42,382 nucleotides of DNA. Origin: Elusimicrobia bacterium HGW-Elusimicrobia-3 (GTDB lineage: Bacteria > Elusimicrobiota > Elusimicrobia > Elusimicrobiales > UBA9959). Shown here piece after piece: positions 1-7,839 of the stretch. Within the stretch, counting starts at the first letter, position 1, and each line of letters starts with the position of its first letter. The DNA lies in assembly GCA_002840355.1 (NCBI GenBank), contig PHAL01000018.1:1-42382 (forward strand), in the 5' to 3' direction. The position numbers and the translations under genes are program-made. The notes beneath the pieces are model-generated. The model was not told where the DNA came from, ran no database searches, and was given only the letters and a program-made list of their open reading frames with translations.

Positions 1-28
1 GCGGGCCGCCCTTAAAGGACGGCCCGCG
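1..28 (-). terminator. Intrinsic-like hairpin after the salvage operon
   Basis: A GC-rich inverted repeat (GCGGGCCGTCC paired with GGGCGGCCCGC, short A/T loop) lies just past the stop of the last gene of the minus-strand operon. The base run after the stem is outside the window, so a U-tract cannot be confirmed. Confidence 0.6.
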
Positions 29-51
29 GCGCCACGCTCTCTCGTTTTTCT

Positions 52-450
52 TCAGGCGGGTTTCTTCAGCTCCGCCAGCAGTTTCTTCAGTTCGGCCACT
101 ATAGCCAGCTCCCGGTTGGCCAGCACGTTCATGGCTTCCTTGTATTCAGGTTTGTTCATCACCCGCACCAGGGCCGCGTAGACGGCCGTGGCCTTCTCGG
201 CGCGCAGGGCGCGCGCGCGCAGCGCGGCCTCTACGGAGCGGGACACGTGTTTGGCGCGCTGGCGAAAGCCCGTGCCCTCCTTGAAGATCCTGCCCAGGGC
301 CGGCAGGCGGCCCCGCTTCTCCTCGGCGAGGGCGGTGAAGTAGGCGGCCACCTCCACGGCCTGCGGAAAGGCCTCGGCGTCGGTCTCGCAGGCGGTTATG
401 TCTTCCATCTCGCCGTTTATCGAGGCGCGTACCAGTTCTTTGAGGGTCAT
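52..450 (-). CDS. Small all-helical protein, unknown function
   Basis: This 132-residue protein is rich in Ala, Glu, Lys and Arg and should be almost entirely helical; no signal peptide or membrane segment is seen. Acidic residues near the N-terminus (EMEDITACE) followed by long amphipathic helices recall ferritin-like or four-helix-bundle proteins, but the metal-binding ExxH pairs of that family are not evident, so no function is assigned. Its ATG overlaps the stop of the YhcH-like gene by ATGA, and a GGAG lies six bases before it, so it is translationally coupled as the last gene of the sugar-salvage operon. Confidence 0.8.
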   Translation of the reverse strand: MTLKELVRASINGEMEDITACETDAEAFPQAVEVAAYFTALAEEKRGRLPALGRIFKEGTGFRQRAKHVSRSVEAALRARALRAEKATAVYAALVRVMNKPEYKEAMNVLANRELAIVAELKKLLAELKKPA

Positions 451-905
451 TTTATCTCCACTTTGACTACTATCTTGGTAACCGGCGCGGGAGCTCCCGC
501 GGCCAGCCGGGGCGCGTGCGCGTCCTCGGGGTAAAGTATAGCAAGCTCGCCCGCGGCCAGCACCAGCAGCGAGGCCCGGCCGGCCGGCACGGCGCCGAAA
601 CAGACGTCCTTGCCGGCGTCGTAGGCCTCGGTCACGGCCAGCGCGGCCAGCGGCGCGGCCGCTATGGTCTCGGCGCCCGCGGCCAGGTACTGCACGTCGG
701 CGTAGCGGCGGTGCGCCTCGAAGCGCGGCTCCCCCGCCAGGGTCTCGTAGCGCTGCACCAGGGCGAAGACCCGCTCCCCGTCTATCTCGTACCTGCCGTC
801 GGGCAGGCCGGCCGCCTCCGGGCGGCGCAGCCAGGCCAGCGCCAGGGCCAGGCCGGGCAGCGCCGGGGCCTGCCTGTCGGCGAGGGTGAGCGGGACGGCT
901 ATCAT
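447..905 (-). CDS. YhcH/NanQ/EbgC family protein (probable sugar anomerase)
   Basis: The 152-residue length and the motifs FEAHRRYADVQYL, then AILYPEDAHAP, and the ending VTKIVVKV are those of the YhcH/YjgK/YiaL (DUF386) cupin-like family. E. coli members act on sialic acid or related sugars as anomerases or isomerases. The conserved His and Glu residues expected to bind metal are present in these motifs. It sits 41 bases after the MurU-like gene and overlaps the next gene. Beside an AmgK-like anomeric kinase, a role in supplying the correct anomer of N-acetylmuramate is a reasonable inference, not shown. No clear Shine-Dalgarno precedes the ATG, although the upstream 41 bases contain AT-rich TAAGATATATAGAT, which could be an internal promoter. 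Confidence 0.85.
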   Translation of the reverse strand: MIAVPLTLADRQAPALPGLALALAWLRRPEAAGLPDGRYEIDGERVFALVQRYETLAGEPRFEAHRRYADVQYLAAGAETIAAAPLAALAVTEAYDAGKDVCFGAVPAGRASLLVLAAGELAILYPEDAHAPRLAAGAPAPVTKIVVKVEIK

Positions 906-946
906 AGGCGGGCGGGCAGGCTGGTCATATTCTTAATCTATATATC

Positions 947-1657
947 TTACCGGGGAAAGTCAACCGCGGCGCGCGCGCGCACCGTCTCCAGGCGGGCCGG
1001 GTCGCCGATGTCGCACCAGAAATCGGAGCCGTCCTCGTAACCCATTATCCGCTCGCCGGCGGCGGCCAGGCGCAGGTGCACCGGCGTGATGGAGAAGACG
1101 CCGCTCTCCGTGATCTTTTCCAGGTAGGCCGGAGAGAGCACCTGTATGCCGCTGAAAGCCAGCGGCCGCAGGCCGGCCGGGGCCGCCTCCCCCTCCCGCC
1201 CCCGGAGGTTCATGGCGGCGTCGAACAGCAGGCGCCTTTTGGACGGGCGCTCGCGCACGGCCAGCGTGGCCAGCGCGCCCGAGGCCAGGTGCGCGGCGTA
1301 AAGCGCGCGCAGGTCCAGCGCGGAGTAGACGTCGGAGTTGCAGGCGAAGAACGGTTCGCTCCCGGCCAGCAACGGAGCCGCCTTCTTTAAGCCGCCGCCG
1401 GTCTCCAGCGGGAACGCCTCCTCGCGCGACAGGGCTATGTCCAGGCCGAAATTTTTCTTCTCCTCGAGGAAAGCGGCTATTCTTTCGTGGAAGTGGTGGG
1501 TGTTGACCACCAGGCCGGTCACGCCGGCCGCGGCCAGCCGCCGGATGACCAGCTCCAGCATGGGCGCGCCGTTGACGTCCACGAGGGCCTTGGGCAGGCT
1601 GTCGGTCAGCGGGCGCAGGCGGGTGCCCAGGCCGGCCGCGAAAACGATGGCCTTCAC
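947..1657 (-). CDS. murU: Sugar-1-phosphate nucleotidyltransferase, MurU-like
   Basis: This 236-residue cytoplasmic enzyme starts with the nucleotidyltransferase signature AAGLGTRLRPLTDSLPKAL and carries CNSDVYSALDL, the metal-binding Asp region of the family. Its length matches the short MurU / mannose-1-phosphate guanylyltransferase type without a C-terminal left-handed helix domain. MurU joins UTP and MurNAc alpha-1-phosphate to give UDP-MurNAc in the peptidoglycan salvage bypass. The assignment over other sugar nucleotidyltransferases rests mainly on the adjacent AmgK-like kinase. The start codon is GTG and overlaps the TGA of the kinase gene (GTGA), so the two are translationally coupled. 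Confidence 0.8.
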   Translation of the reverse strand: MKAIVFAAGLGTRLRPLTDSLPKALVDVNGAPMLELVIRRLAAAGVTGLVVNTHHFHERIAAFLEEKKNFGLDIALSREEAFPLETGGGLKKAAPLLAGSEPFFACNSDVYSALDLRALYAAHLASGALATLAVRERPSKRRLLFDAAMNLRGREGEAAPAGLRPLAFSGIQVLSPAYLEKITESGVFSITPVHLRLAAAGERIMGYEDGSDFWCDIGDPARLETVRARAAVDFPR

Positions 1658-3111
1658 TTGGCCGTCCCGATTTCCCTGTGCGCCAGCTCCACGCGCACGC
1701 CGTACTTCTTCTTGAGCCGCGCGGCCAGCGCCTCGGCGCAGTAGACGGAGCGGTGGCGCCCGCCGGTGCAGCCGAAGGCCGCCGAGAGCGAGCTGAAATT
1801 GCGCGACTGGTAGTTCTCGACGCTCATGTCGGTCATGGCGAACACGTTCTCGAGGAATTTGGCCACCTCGGGCTCCTTCTGCAGGAAGTCGATGACTGGC
1901 TTGTCGCGCCCGGTGAGCTGCGAGTACTCGGCGTGGCGGCCGGGGTTGGGCAGCGCGCGGCAGTCGAACACGAAGCCGCCGCCGTGGCCGCTGTCGTCCT
2001 GCGGCACGCCGTTCTTATACGAGAAGCTCATGACCCGCACCGTCAGCCCCAGCCGGGTCTTGCCGAACTGGCGCAGCGCGGTGGAGGCGGCGATGCGCTT
2101 GAAGCAGGCGGTCAGCTCGGGCACGCTGACCTCGGGCTCGGCCTGGCGCAGCAGCCATTCCAGGTTGCGCACGGCGTAGGGCACGCTGGCCAGGAAATGG
2201 CTCTTCCGCTCGTAGAAGCCGCGCAGGCCGTAGGCGCCCATCGCCTGCATGATGCGGATATAGACGAAGGCGTGGTAATGCCGCATGAACTCTTTTTCTT
2301 TCAGCCCGGCGGCCTCCACGTAGGCCTTGCGCAGATTGGTGCGGAACTCGGGCGACAGGTCGGCCTTGGCGTCGTAGAGCAGCGAGGCCACGTCGTAATG
2401 CGGCGCGCCGCGGCGGCCGCCCTGGTAGTCTATGAACCAGGGCTCGCCGCCACGCAGCATGATGTTGCGGCTCTGAAAGTCGCGGTAGAGGAAGCACTCG
2501 GCCGGCGCCTCCAGCAGGAAATCGGCGAAGCGGCCGAAGTCGTCCTCCAGCTTGGCCTCGTTGAACGGGATCTTGGCCAGCTTGAGGAAGTAGTACTTGA
2601 AATAGTTCAGGTCCCACATGATGCTCTGCCGGTCGAAGGCGGCCCGCGGGTAGCAGTACTTCAGGTCCAGGCCCTGCTTCACCTGCTCCTGGAAGCGCGG
2701 CAGCCAGCCCAGCACCTTCTTGTAGGCGTCCTCCACCGTCGCGGGGATCTCGGCCCCCTTTCGCTCGGCGGAGAGGAGCTCGAAGAGCGTGGTGCTGCCC
2801 AGGTCCTCTTCCAGGTAGAAGCCCTGCGCCTGGTCCTCGGCGTAGATCTCGGGCACCGGCAGCTTGGCCGCGCGGAAATGGCGGGAGAATTGCAGGAAGG
2901 CGCGGTTCTCCAGCTTGTCCGGCCCGTAGGCGCCTATGGCCGTGCGGTCCCCGTCGCGCATGCGGTACAGGCGGCGCGCCGAGCCGTCCTCGCGCAGCGG
3001 CTCGAAACTCTCCGGCTCGCGGCCGAAGGTCTTGCGGTACATGGCCCTGAGCTGCGCCTCGTACTGCGCCTTGGTGTCGGAGATCTCTTTTTCCTGGTTC
3101 TTTGGCGGCAT
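1654..3111 (-). CDS. AmgK-like sugar kinase fused to RapZ C-terminal domain
   Basis: Residues 1 to about 330 form an aminoglycoside-phosphotransferase-type kinase: FYLEEDLGSTTLF is the hinge region, FLYRDFQSRNIML the catalytic loop with its Asp, and PWFIDYQGGRRG the metal-binding region. This is the AmgK group that phosphorylates MurNAc or GlcNAc at the anomeric carbon. From about residue 350 on, the protein continues as a RapZ C-terminal domain (VRVMSFSYKNGVP, FDCRALPNPGRH, FGCTGGRHRSVY), the part of RapZ that binds glucosamine-6-phosphate in E. coli. The kinase lacks the RapZ N-terminal P-loop domain. The ATG at 3111 is preferred over one eight codons upstream because TATAAT ends six bases before it, suggesting a leaderless message. 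MurU follows directly. Confidence 0.88.
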   Translation of the reverse strand: MPPKNQEKEISDTKAQYEAQLRAMYRKTFGREPESFEPLREDGSARRLYRMRDGDRTAIGAYGPDKLENRAFLQFSRHFRAAKLPVPEIYAEDQAQGFYLEEDLGSTTLFELLSAERKGAEIPATVEDAYKKVLGWLPRFQEQVKQGLDLKYCYPRAAFDRQSIMWDLNYFKYYFLKLAKIPFNEAKLEDDFGRFADFLLEAPAECFLYRDFQSRNIMLRGGEPWFIDYQGGRRGAPHYDVASLLYDAKADLSPEFRTNLRKAYVEAAGLKEKEFMRHYHAFVYIRIMQAMGAYGLRGFYERKSHFLASVPYAVRNLEWLLRQAEPEVSVPELTACFKRIAASTALRQFGKTRLGLTVRVMSFSYKNGVPQDDSGHGGGFVFDCRALPNPGRHAEYSQLTGRDKPVIDFLQKEPEVAKFLENVFAMTDMSVENYQSRNFSSLSAAFGCTGGRHRSVYCAEALAARLKKKYGVRVELAHREIGTAK

Positions 3112-3117
3112 AGCCCA

Positions 3118-3123
3118 ATTATA
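3118..3123 (-). promoter_or_regulatory. -10 box for leaderless transcription of the kinase operon
   Basis: TATAAT reads on the minus strand with six bases before the ATG at 3111, so transcription should begin at or next to the start codon. No good -35 or Shine-Dalgarno is visible. TTG precedes the box, as at 6943. Confidence 0.6.
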
Positions 3124-3138
3124 CAAAAGGGGCAAACA

Positions 3139-3166
3139 AAAACCCCGGCAGGGCCGGGGTTTTCGG
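3139..3166 (-). terminator. Rho-independent terminator
   Basis: AACCCCGGC pairs with GCCGGGGTT around a three-base loop and is followed on the minus strand by TTTTTG. It ends the two-gene secreted-protein operon that stops at 3184. A shorter T run on the other side may give weak bidirectional function. Confidence 0.8.
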
Positions 3167-3183
3167 GAAGGGGCGGCGCGCGG

Positions 3184-3765
3184 CTAGCGGTTCAGCGGCT
3201 TGAACGAGGCCACCACGGCCGCGTAGTCCCGCAGGTGCGCCTTGGCGCGGGCGGCCGGCGCGCTGTAGCGCAGCACGAAGAAGCCGTCCTTCACCGGCAC
3301 CACGTGGAATTTCTCGTAGACGGCTATCTTTTTGGGGTGCAGGCTCTCCTGCGGGGTGAAGTCAAAGATCTTCCGGTCGAAGACCCGCGCGTACTGCCGG
3401 CCGGCCAGCCCCCTCTTCACGGAGCTGTACTTCTGGCCGTCCAGCGCGGCGCCGAGGGCCGGGCGGGAATGGGTGCGAATGAACTTTTCGGCGGTCTTGT
3501 GCAGCAAATTGCCCGGCGCGTAGTAGCGCACCGAGATCTTCGGAGCCAGGCCGTCGGCGTCGCGCTCGCCGGAGACTTCTGCGCCGTAGACCTTCTTCTC
3601 GGCGTCCGAGAGGCCGAACGGGGCCTCCGTCTTCTGCCAGCCGGCCGGGAACCGGACCTCGAAATAGCCAGTTTCGGTATGCGTCATCCCGGCCTCCTTG
3701 CCGGCGTCGGCCGCCAGGGCCGCCGCGGGAGCGAGCAGAACTGCCAGTGCCAGTATTTTTCTCAT
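3184..3765 (-). CDS. Secreted protein of unknown function
   Basis: A 193-residue protein with a clear signal peptide (MRKILALAVLLAPAAALAA, cleavage after AlaLeuAla-Ala). The mature part begins with YFEVRFPAGWQKTE and ends with a segment (VPVKDGFFVLRYSAPAA...YAAVVASFKPL) that resembles the alternating-strand layout of PsbP/Mog1-like secreted domains; the similarity is of pattern only. It lies 22 bases after the secreted metalloprotease-like gene, with an AAAGG before the start, so both are exported from one message. It may assist or be regulated with the protease, but nothing in the sequence proves this. Confidence 0.75.
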   Translation of the reverse strand: MRKILALAVLLAPAAALAADAGKEAGMTHTETGYFEVRFPAGWQKTEAPFGLSDAEKKVYGAEVSGERDADGLAPKISVRYYAPGNLLHKTAEKFIRTHSRPALGAALDGQKYSSVKRGLAGRQYARVFDRKIFDFTPQESLHPKKIAVYEKFHVVPVKDGFFVLRYSAPAARAKAHLRDYAAVVASFKPLNR

Positions 3766-3787
3766 GTTGTTTACCTTTAACCGCAGG

Positions 3788-5614
3788 TCAGGCCCCGGGC
3801 AGGGGCACGACCGAAACCGTAGGCGCGTCGAAGCCCTCGCGCCACTCGAGCATTTTGCGCTCGTCGGCGGCGGACTTCTGCTGTATCATCGTGTACCACT
3901 TGAAGCGCTTATCCATGGCTTCGCGGTAGAGCTTCAGGTCCGCCTGCTCCGCCTCGGTCAGGCTGGCGGGGGCGTCGCGCCGCTTGTCCTCGAGCAGCTT
4001 CACGTAGGCGGCGGCGCCCTGCGCCTTCCTGAATTCCTGCGCCGAGGCGCCCTCCATGGAGGAGATGCCGGTATAGAGCTTGTGCTTCTCGGTGCGCATG
4101 GCGTCCACGCCGTCTTCCATGAAGCGCTCGGCGTTGGCCCGGTGCGAGGGCGAGATCTGGGCCAGGTAGGCGGGGCCGGTCTTCTTGGCCTTCTCGGCCG
4201 AGAAAGCCGCCTGCATGGAGAAGGCTTCCGTCTCCATCTCCATCTGGTAGGGCTGGCCGGTGCTGCCGCCCCGGTACTTGATATAGTCCAGGCCGTTGCG
4301 GGAGGCCCAGGCGTCCTGGCGCTGGTGCATGGTCTCGTGCACGAAGTTCGGGGCCACGTAGCGGGCCACGCCCTTGAGGTGCTCGTCGCTCTTGAGCATC
4401 TGCTCCGGGGTGATCTTCTTGCCGGCGCAGTAGTCGTCCACCAGATTGGTGTTCACGGTGGTGGTCTTCTTGTCGCCGCTCCACCAGCCCAGCGCGTTGG
4501 AGAGGTTGCCGGTGCCCCTCTCGAACTTCAGGTTGAGCGCGTTGCCGCCGCTCGCGGCGTAAGTCTTGTCCCCGAAGAATGCCACGACTTCGTCGCCGGC
4601 CTTGGTGCCGCGCACCTCGTCGGCCAGGTAGCCGGTGAACTTGCCGTCTTTTACGGTGCCCATCTTGGCGGAGAGCTGTACCGCCTGCGCCGGGGTTATC
4701 GGCACCGGGGTGAACTTGGCGCTCTTGCCGCCGGTCTCCACGGCCGGCACGCCGGAGCCGGGCAGGGCGTTGTCGAAAGCGCCGTCCAGGTAATCCTTCT
4801 GCTCCGAGGCGCTGCGCCCCTTGAGGGCTGCCGCCTTCCCCGCGGCGTCGGCCGCGGCTTTATCCTTCTTGGCCGCGGCGGCGGCGCCGGCCGGGGCCGC
4901 CTTGGCCGCGTTGATGGCCAGCGAATCCAGCTGATCCACATAATAGTCGTCGCCGTCCATCACCAGGTCGGCGCGCAGCGTGTCGGCCAGGGCGGCGAAA
5001 TCCGGCTTGGCGGCGGCGGCCGCGGGCGCGCGCGTCAGGATGTCGGTGTTCTTGCGGGCCCAGGTGGAAAGGCGCTCGTAGCGGGCCATGATCTGCTGCC
5101 CGTTCCAGGAATCCCTGGCGTAGTTCTCAGCCTCGGCCGCCAGCGAGCGGGTGCGCGTGGCGCCCAGCGCGTCCCAGGTGCGCACGGCGCGCTTGACGGT
5201 CTCGAGCCGCCCGCCGGAATTGGTCTCCAGCCAGGAGAAAGCCGCCTCGGGCCGCGGGCCCAGGCCCAGGTCGCACAGCGCGCAGTAGTCGCTCTCCATC
5301 TCGCGCGCCAGCGCTTCGGCCAGCGACTTGCCGGAATAGTTGGAGGTGAGTTTCTTGAAGTCCACCAGCGCGTTGTTATATGAGATTATGGCGGCGGCCT
5401 TTTCCGGGTCCGCGTTCTTGAGCTCGGTGAGCGCGGGGCCGTTGAGCTTCTGCACGCATTCCTGCGCCACCACGGGCGAGAGCTGTTTCTTGGCCTTGTC
5501 CACGTTGTCCTGGCATTTCTGCACCAGGTCGGCGCCGGGGCCGGCCGCGGCCAGCAGGTATTGCGGCAGCAGCAGCGCTGCGGCCAGGGAGAGTATTTTA
5601 AGTTTATTTTTCAC
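3788..5614 (-). CDS. Secreted HExxH protein, probable zinc metallopeptidase of unknown family
   Basis: I place the start at the GTG at 5614, which follows GAGG by eight bases and begins a good signal peptide (KNKLKILSLAAALLLPQYLLAAAG); an in-frame ATG 16 codons upstream has neither. The mature protein of roughly 585 residues has a helical N-terminal half with a Cys pair (YCALC near residue 120), an Ala/Lys-rich low-complexity linker, and a C-terminal half with VHETMH, a zincin HExxH motif at His426-Glu427-His430. Glu461 or Glu463 in EMETEAF could be the third ligand, as in gluzincins. I do not recognise the family. A strong promoter lies upstream and the next secreted gene follows at 22 bases. 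Confidence 0.8.
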   Translation of the reverse strand: MKNKLKILSLAAALLLPQYLLAAAGPGADLVQKCQDNVDKAKKQLSPVVAQECVQKLNGPALTELKNADPEKAAAIISYNNALVDFKKLTSNYSGKSLAEALAREMESDYCALCDLGLGPRPEAAFSWLETNSGGRLETVKRAVRTWDALGATRTRSLAAEAENYARDSWNGQQIMARYERLSTWARKNTDILTRAPAAAAAKPDFAALADTLRADLVMDGDDYYVDQLDSLAINAAKAAPAGAAAAAKKDKAAADAAGKAAALKGRSASEQKDYLDGAFDNALPGSGVPAVETGGKSAKFTPVPITPAQAVQLSAKMGTVKDGKFTGYLADEVRGTKAGDEVVAFFGDKTYAASGGNALNLKFERGTGNLSNALGWWSGDKKTTTVNTNLVDDYCAGKKITPEQMLKSDEHLKGVARYVAPNFVHETMHQRQDAWASRNGLDYIKYRGGSTGQPYQMEMETEAFSMQAAFSAEKAKKTGPAYLAQISPSHRANAERFMEDGVDAMRTEKHKLYTGISSMEGASAQEFRKAQGAAAYVKLLEDKRRDAPASLTEAEQADLKLYREAMDKRFKWYTMIQQKSAADERKMLEWREGFDAPTVSVVPLPGA

Positions 5615-5665
5615 GCTGTTTTCCTCATGAAGCGGCGCATACGGAACGGGTGAACCCCGCAATGA

Positions 5666-5694
5666 ATTGTAATCCGCACGGCGTAAATTGTCAA
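5666..5694 (-). promoter_or_regulatory. Sigma-70 promoter of the HExxH protein operon
   Basis: On the minus strand TTGACA (5689-5694) and TACAAT (5666-5671) are separated by exactly 17 bases, about 50 bases before the GTG start at 5614. This is one of the best housekeeping-type promoters in the window. Confidence 0.85.
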
Positions 5695-5707
5695 GGGCCC
5701 GGCGGCC

Positions 5708-6943
5708 CTAGTCAGCCGCGGCCAGCGCCGCCAGCGCGGCGGCCAGCACCCCGGAGAATTCTCCGGCGTCCGAGTCAGCGGCCCCGCCGTTCCAGGCGGC
5801 GGCCAGGCAGGTCCACCGGCCTTTCTTATCTTGCAGCAGCCAGGCCGCCGCCAGCGCGCCCGGCCCGGAGCCGCTCTTATGGCCGGCATAGGCGAAATTC
5901 TCCGCCGCGGCCGGGCGGCCGGGGTTCAGCGCCAGTATGGCCAGGGCCCGCTCGTCCGCGCCGGCCAGGAAATAGTCCATCAGCCGGCAGAGGTCGGCCG
6001 GGGAGGCCTGCCAGCCGATCTTGTTAACTCCGAGGGAGGAGCGCGGCGCCGGCGCGGCTGCCGGAGGTGCGGCGGCCAGGGCTCCGAGGAAGGCGTACCG
6101 CCGCCCGGGCGGCAGGTTCAGGTACTCCAGCGCGGCCTCCGTGCCGGATCTCAATTGCAAAGCTTCCGAGGTTTTCAGGAAAGGCCGGAGGCGCTCCGGC
6201 GCGCCGTGCCCCAGAGCGGGCAGCAGGGCTTCTATCCGGCGCCGGCCCAGGCCGTCTATCAGCGCGTCGCCGGCGGCCCTGTCGCCCCCGGAGATCATCC
6301 TGGCGGCCAGCGCCTGCGCCGTAAGCGGTGAACCTGCCGGCCAGGCGGACAACCTGCCGCGCGGGGACGGCCCGCCCCCGGCGGGCAGCCTGAAGACCTT
6401 GCGCCACGGCGTCCCGCTCCTGAGCAGCGCGCCCAGCAGGTAAAGGTCCGACACCGCGCCCACGGAGAAATATTCTTCCTCGTTGAGCGCCTCCAGCGTC
6501 TCGGGGGTTTTCCCGAGGCGGCGCGCCAGCAGCCCCTTGCGGCCCGGCAGCGCGGCCAGCCTGTCGCGCGCCGCCGCCAGCGCGGCGCTCTTGCGGTAAG
6601 CCGGGCCGAGGAAGAACCCTTTTATTTTCCCGCCGCGGGGGTTCAGCGAGACCGCCACCGGCAGCCGCCAGCCGCCGGCCGTGTCGTAAAAATAATGGCC
6701 GCCCCGGGGTTCCGAGCTGACCAGCAGGGTGGCGGTCACCGCCCCCCGCTCCCGGTACAGGTCCCGGAACAGCGCGTTGAGTTCTTCCAGCGAGATCCGG
6801 GAGAAGAATTCGCGGTCGAAGAGAGCCTCCGCGCCGCGCGGCTCGGGCGCCGCGAGCACGGCCGCGGCCCGGGCGGCCTCGTCCGCCCCCGCCGCGGCGG
6901 GCGCCGGCAGCGCGAGGGCGAAAAAGAAGAATAGACTTTTCAT
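5708..6943 (-). CDS. Secreted beta-lactamase-fold protein with degenerate active site
   Basis: A signal peptide (MKSLFFFFALALPAPAAAG) leads into an N-terminal domain of about 100 residues typical of proteins that carry a class A beta-lactamase-like (Beta-lactamase2) domain. The hydrolase domain aligns by eye: SVGAVSDLYLLGAL falls where the family has G-S-x-x-K-L-Y-x-L, so the catalytic Ser is Ala163 and the Lys is Asp166. The SDN loop reads Gly220-Asp221-Arg222. Only the third motif, HKSGS with Lys356, is kept. The protein is therefore probably a non-catalytic binder rather than a lactamase. The start at 6943 is chosen because it begins the signal peptide and follows TATAAT by six bases. Confidence 0.82.
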   Translation of the reverse strand: MKSLFFFFALALPAPAAAGADEAARAAAVLAAPEPRGAEALFDREFFSRISLEELNALFRDLYRERGAVTATLLVSSEPRGGHYFYDTAGGWRLPVAVSLNPRGGKIKGFFLGPAYRKSAALAAARDRLAALPGRKGLLARRLGKTPETLEALNEEEYFSVGAVSDLYLLGALLRSGTPWRKVFRLPAGGGPSPRGRLSAWPAGSPLTAQALAARMISGGDRAAGDALIDGLGRRRIEALLPALGHGAPERLRPFLKTSEALQLRSGTEAALEYLNLPPGRRYAFLGALAAAPPAAAPAPRSSLGVNKIGWQASPADLCRLMDYFLAGADERALAILALNPGRPAAAENFAYAGHKSGSGPGALAAAWLLQDKKGRWTCLAAAWNGGAADSDAGEFSGVLAAALAALAAAD

Positions 6944-6949
6944 CCCAAA

Positions 6950-6959
6950 ATTATACAAT
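6950..6959. promoter_or_regulatory. Overlapping divergent -10 boxes
   Basis: The minus-strand TATAAT (6950-6955) serves the beta-lactamase-fold gene at a six-base distance from its ATG. The plus-strand TACAAT (6954-6959) could serve scpB, with a weak TAGACT 16 bases upstream. Because the boxes share two bases, the two promoters should exclude each other. Confidence 0.5.
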
Positions 6960-6993
6960 TAGTCACGGCGCCGCACCGGCGAGGAGGAACCGC

Positions 6994-7776
6994 ATGGACA
7001 GACTTATTATAGAAGAGATCAAAGAAGGCATCGGCGTGCTGACGCTCAATAACCCCGCGCGCCGCAACGCCCTCAGCCTGGAACTCTGCAAGCAGCTGGT
7101 AGTCTCGCTCGACTCGCTGAAGAAGCAGCGGGTGCCGGTCATCGTCCTGCGCGCCGAGCCCGGCGCGCGCGTCTGGAGCGCCGGCCACGATATCACGCAG
7201 CTGCCCAAGGTGCACCACGACCCGCTGGCCTACGACAGCCCGATGGAGGTGGCTTTCCGCGCCATCCAGTCCTACCCGGGCCCGGTCATAGCCATGATAC
7301 AGGGCAGCGTCTGGGGCGGGGCCACCGACCTGGCCGTCACCTGCGACCTGGCCATAGGCGACGAGACCTCGTCCTTCGCCATCACGCCGGTGAAGATGGG
7401 CCTGCCCTACAACGCCTCGGGCATCATGCACTTCATCAACCGCGTGGGCAGCAACATCGCCAAGGAGATGTTCTTCACGGCCGAGCCGGTGAAGGCCGAA
7501 CGCGCCTATCACTTCGGCATCCTCAACCACCTGGTCAGTTCCAGGGAGATAGAGGAGTTCACTTTCGGCCTGGCCCGCACCATAGCCGGCAACTCCCCGC
7601 TGGCGGTATCGGTGGTCAAGGAGCAGTTCCGCATCCTCTCCGAGGCGCACCCGATCAGCCCGGAGTCTTTCGAGCGCATACAGGCGCTGCGCCGCAAGGT
7701 GTACAACAGCGGCGACTACGAGGAAGGCATCAAGGCTTTCATGGAGAAGCGCAAGCCGGAGTTCAAGGGCAAGTAA
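6994..7776 (+). CDS. scpB: Methylmalonyl-CoA decarboxylase
   Basis: This 260-residue enoyl-CoA hydratase-fold enzyme follows E. coli ScpB (YgfG) along its whole length: VWSAGHDITQLP, GSVWGGATDLA forming the oxyanion hole, TPVKMGLPYNASGI, FTAEPVKAERA and the ending GIKAFMEKRKPEF. ScpB decarboxylates methylmalonyl-CoA to propionyl-CoA. The Trp-Gly-Gly and Tyr-Asn residues that separate ScpB from ordinary crotonases are present. A strong AGGAGG lies six bases before the ATG. The gene stands alone, ended by a hairpin terminator; the mutase and CoA-transferase partners of the sleeping-beauty pathway are not in the window. Confidence 0.9.
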   Translation: MDRLIIEEIKEGIGVLTLNNPARRNALSLELCKQLVVSLDSLKKQRVPVIVLRAEPGARVWSAGHDITQLPKVHHDPLAYDSPMEVAFRAIQSYPGPVIAMIQGSVWGGATDLAVTCDLAIGDETSSFAITPVKMGLPYNASGIMHFINRVGSNIAKEMFFTAEPVKAERAYHFGILNHLVSSREIEEFTFGLARTIAGNSPLAVSVVKEQFRILSEAHPISPESFERIQALRRKVYNSGDYEEGIKAFMEKRKPEFKGK

Positions 7777-7791
7777 AACCCGCCAGCAAAT

Positions 7792-7825
7792 AAAAAGACC
7801 GCCGGTCGCCCGGCGGTCTTTTTTT
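7792..7825. terminator. Bidirectional terminator between scpB and prlC
   Basis: GACCGCCGG pairs with CCGGCGGTC around TCGC, flanked by AAAAA on the left and TTTTTTT on the right, so it can end transcription of both convergent genes. Confidence 0.92.
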
Positions 7826-7839
7826 ATCTCCGGCGGCGC

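Noticed and set aside
1678-3780. 700-codon plus-strand open frame
   Set aside because: It is antisense to the kinase and secreted-protein genes; in GC-rich DNA such frames are common and its translation is low-complexity (Gly, Arg, Ala, Leu, Val, His).
3698-5383. 561-codon plus-strand open frame
   Set aside because: Shadow of the HExxH protein gene, which has signal peptide, promoter and ribosome binding site.
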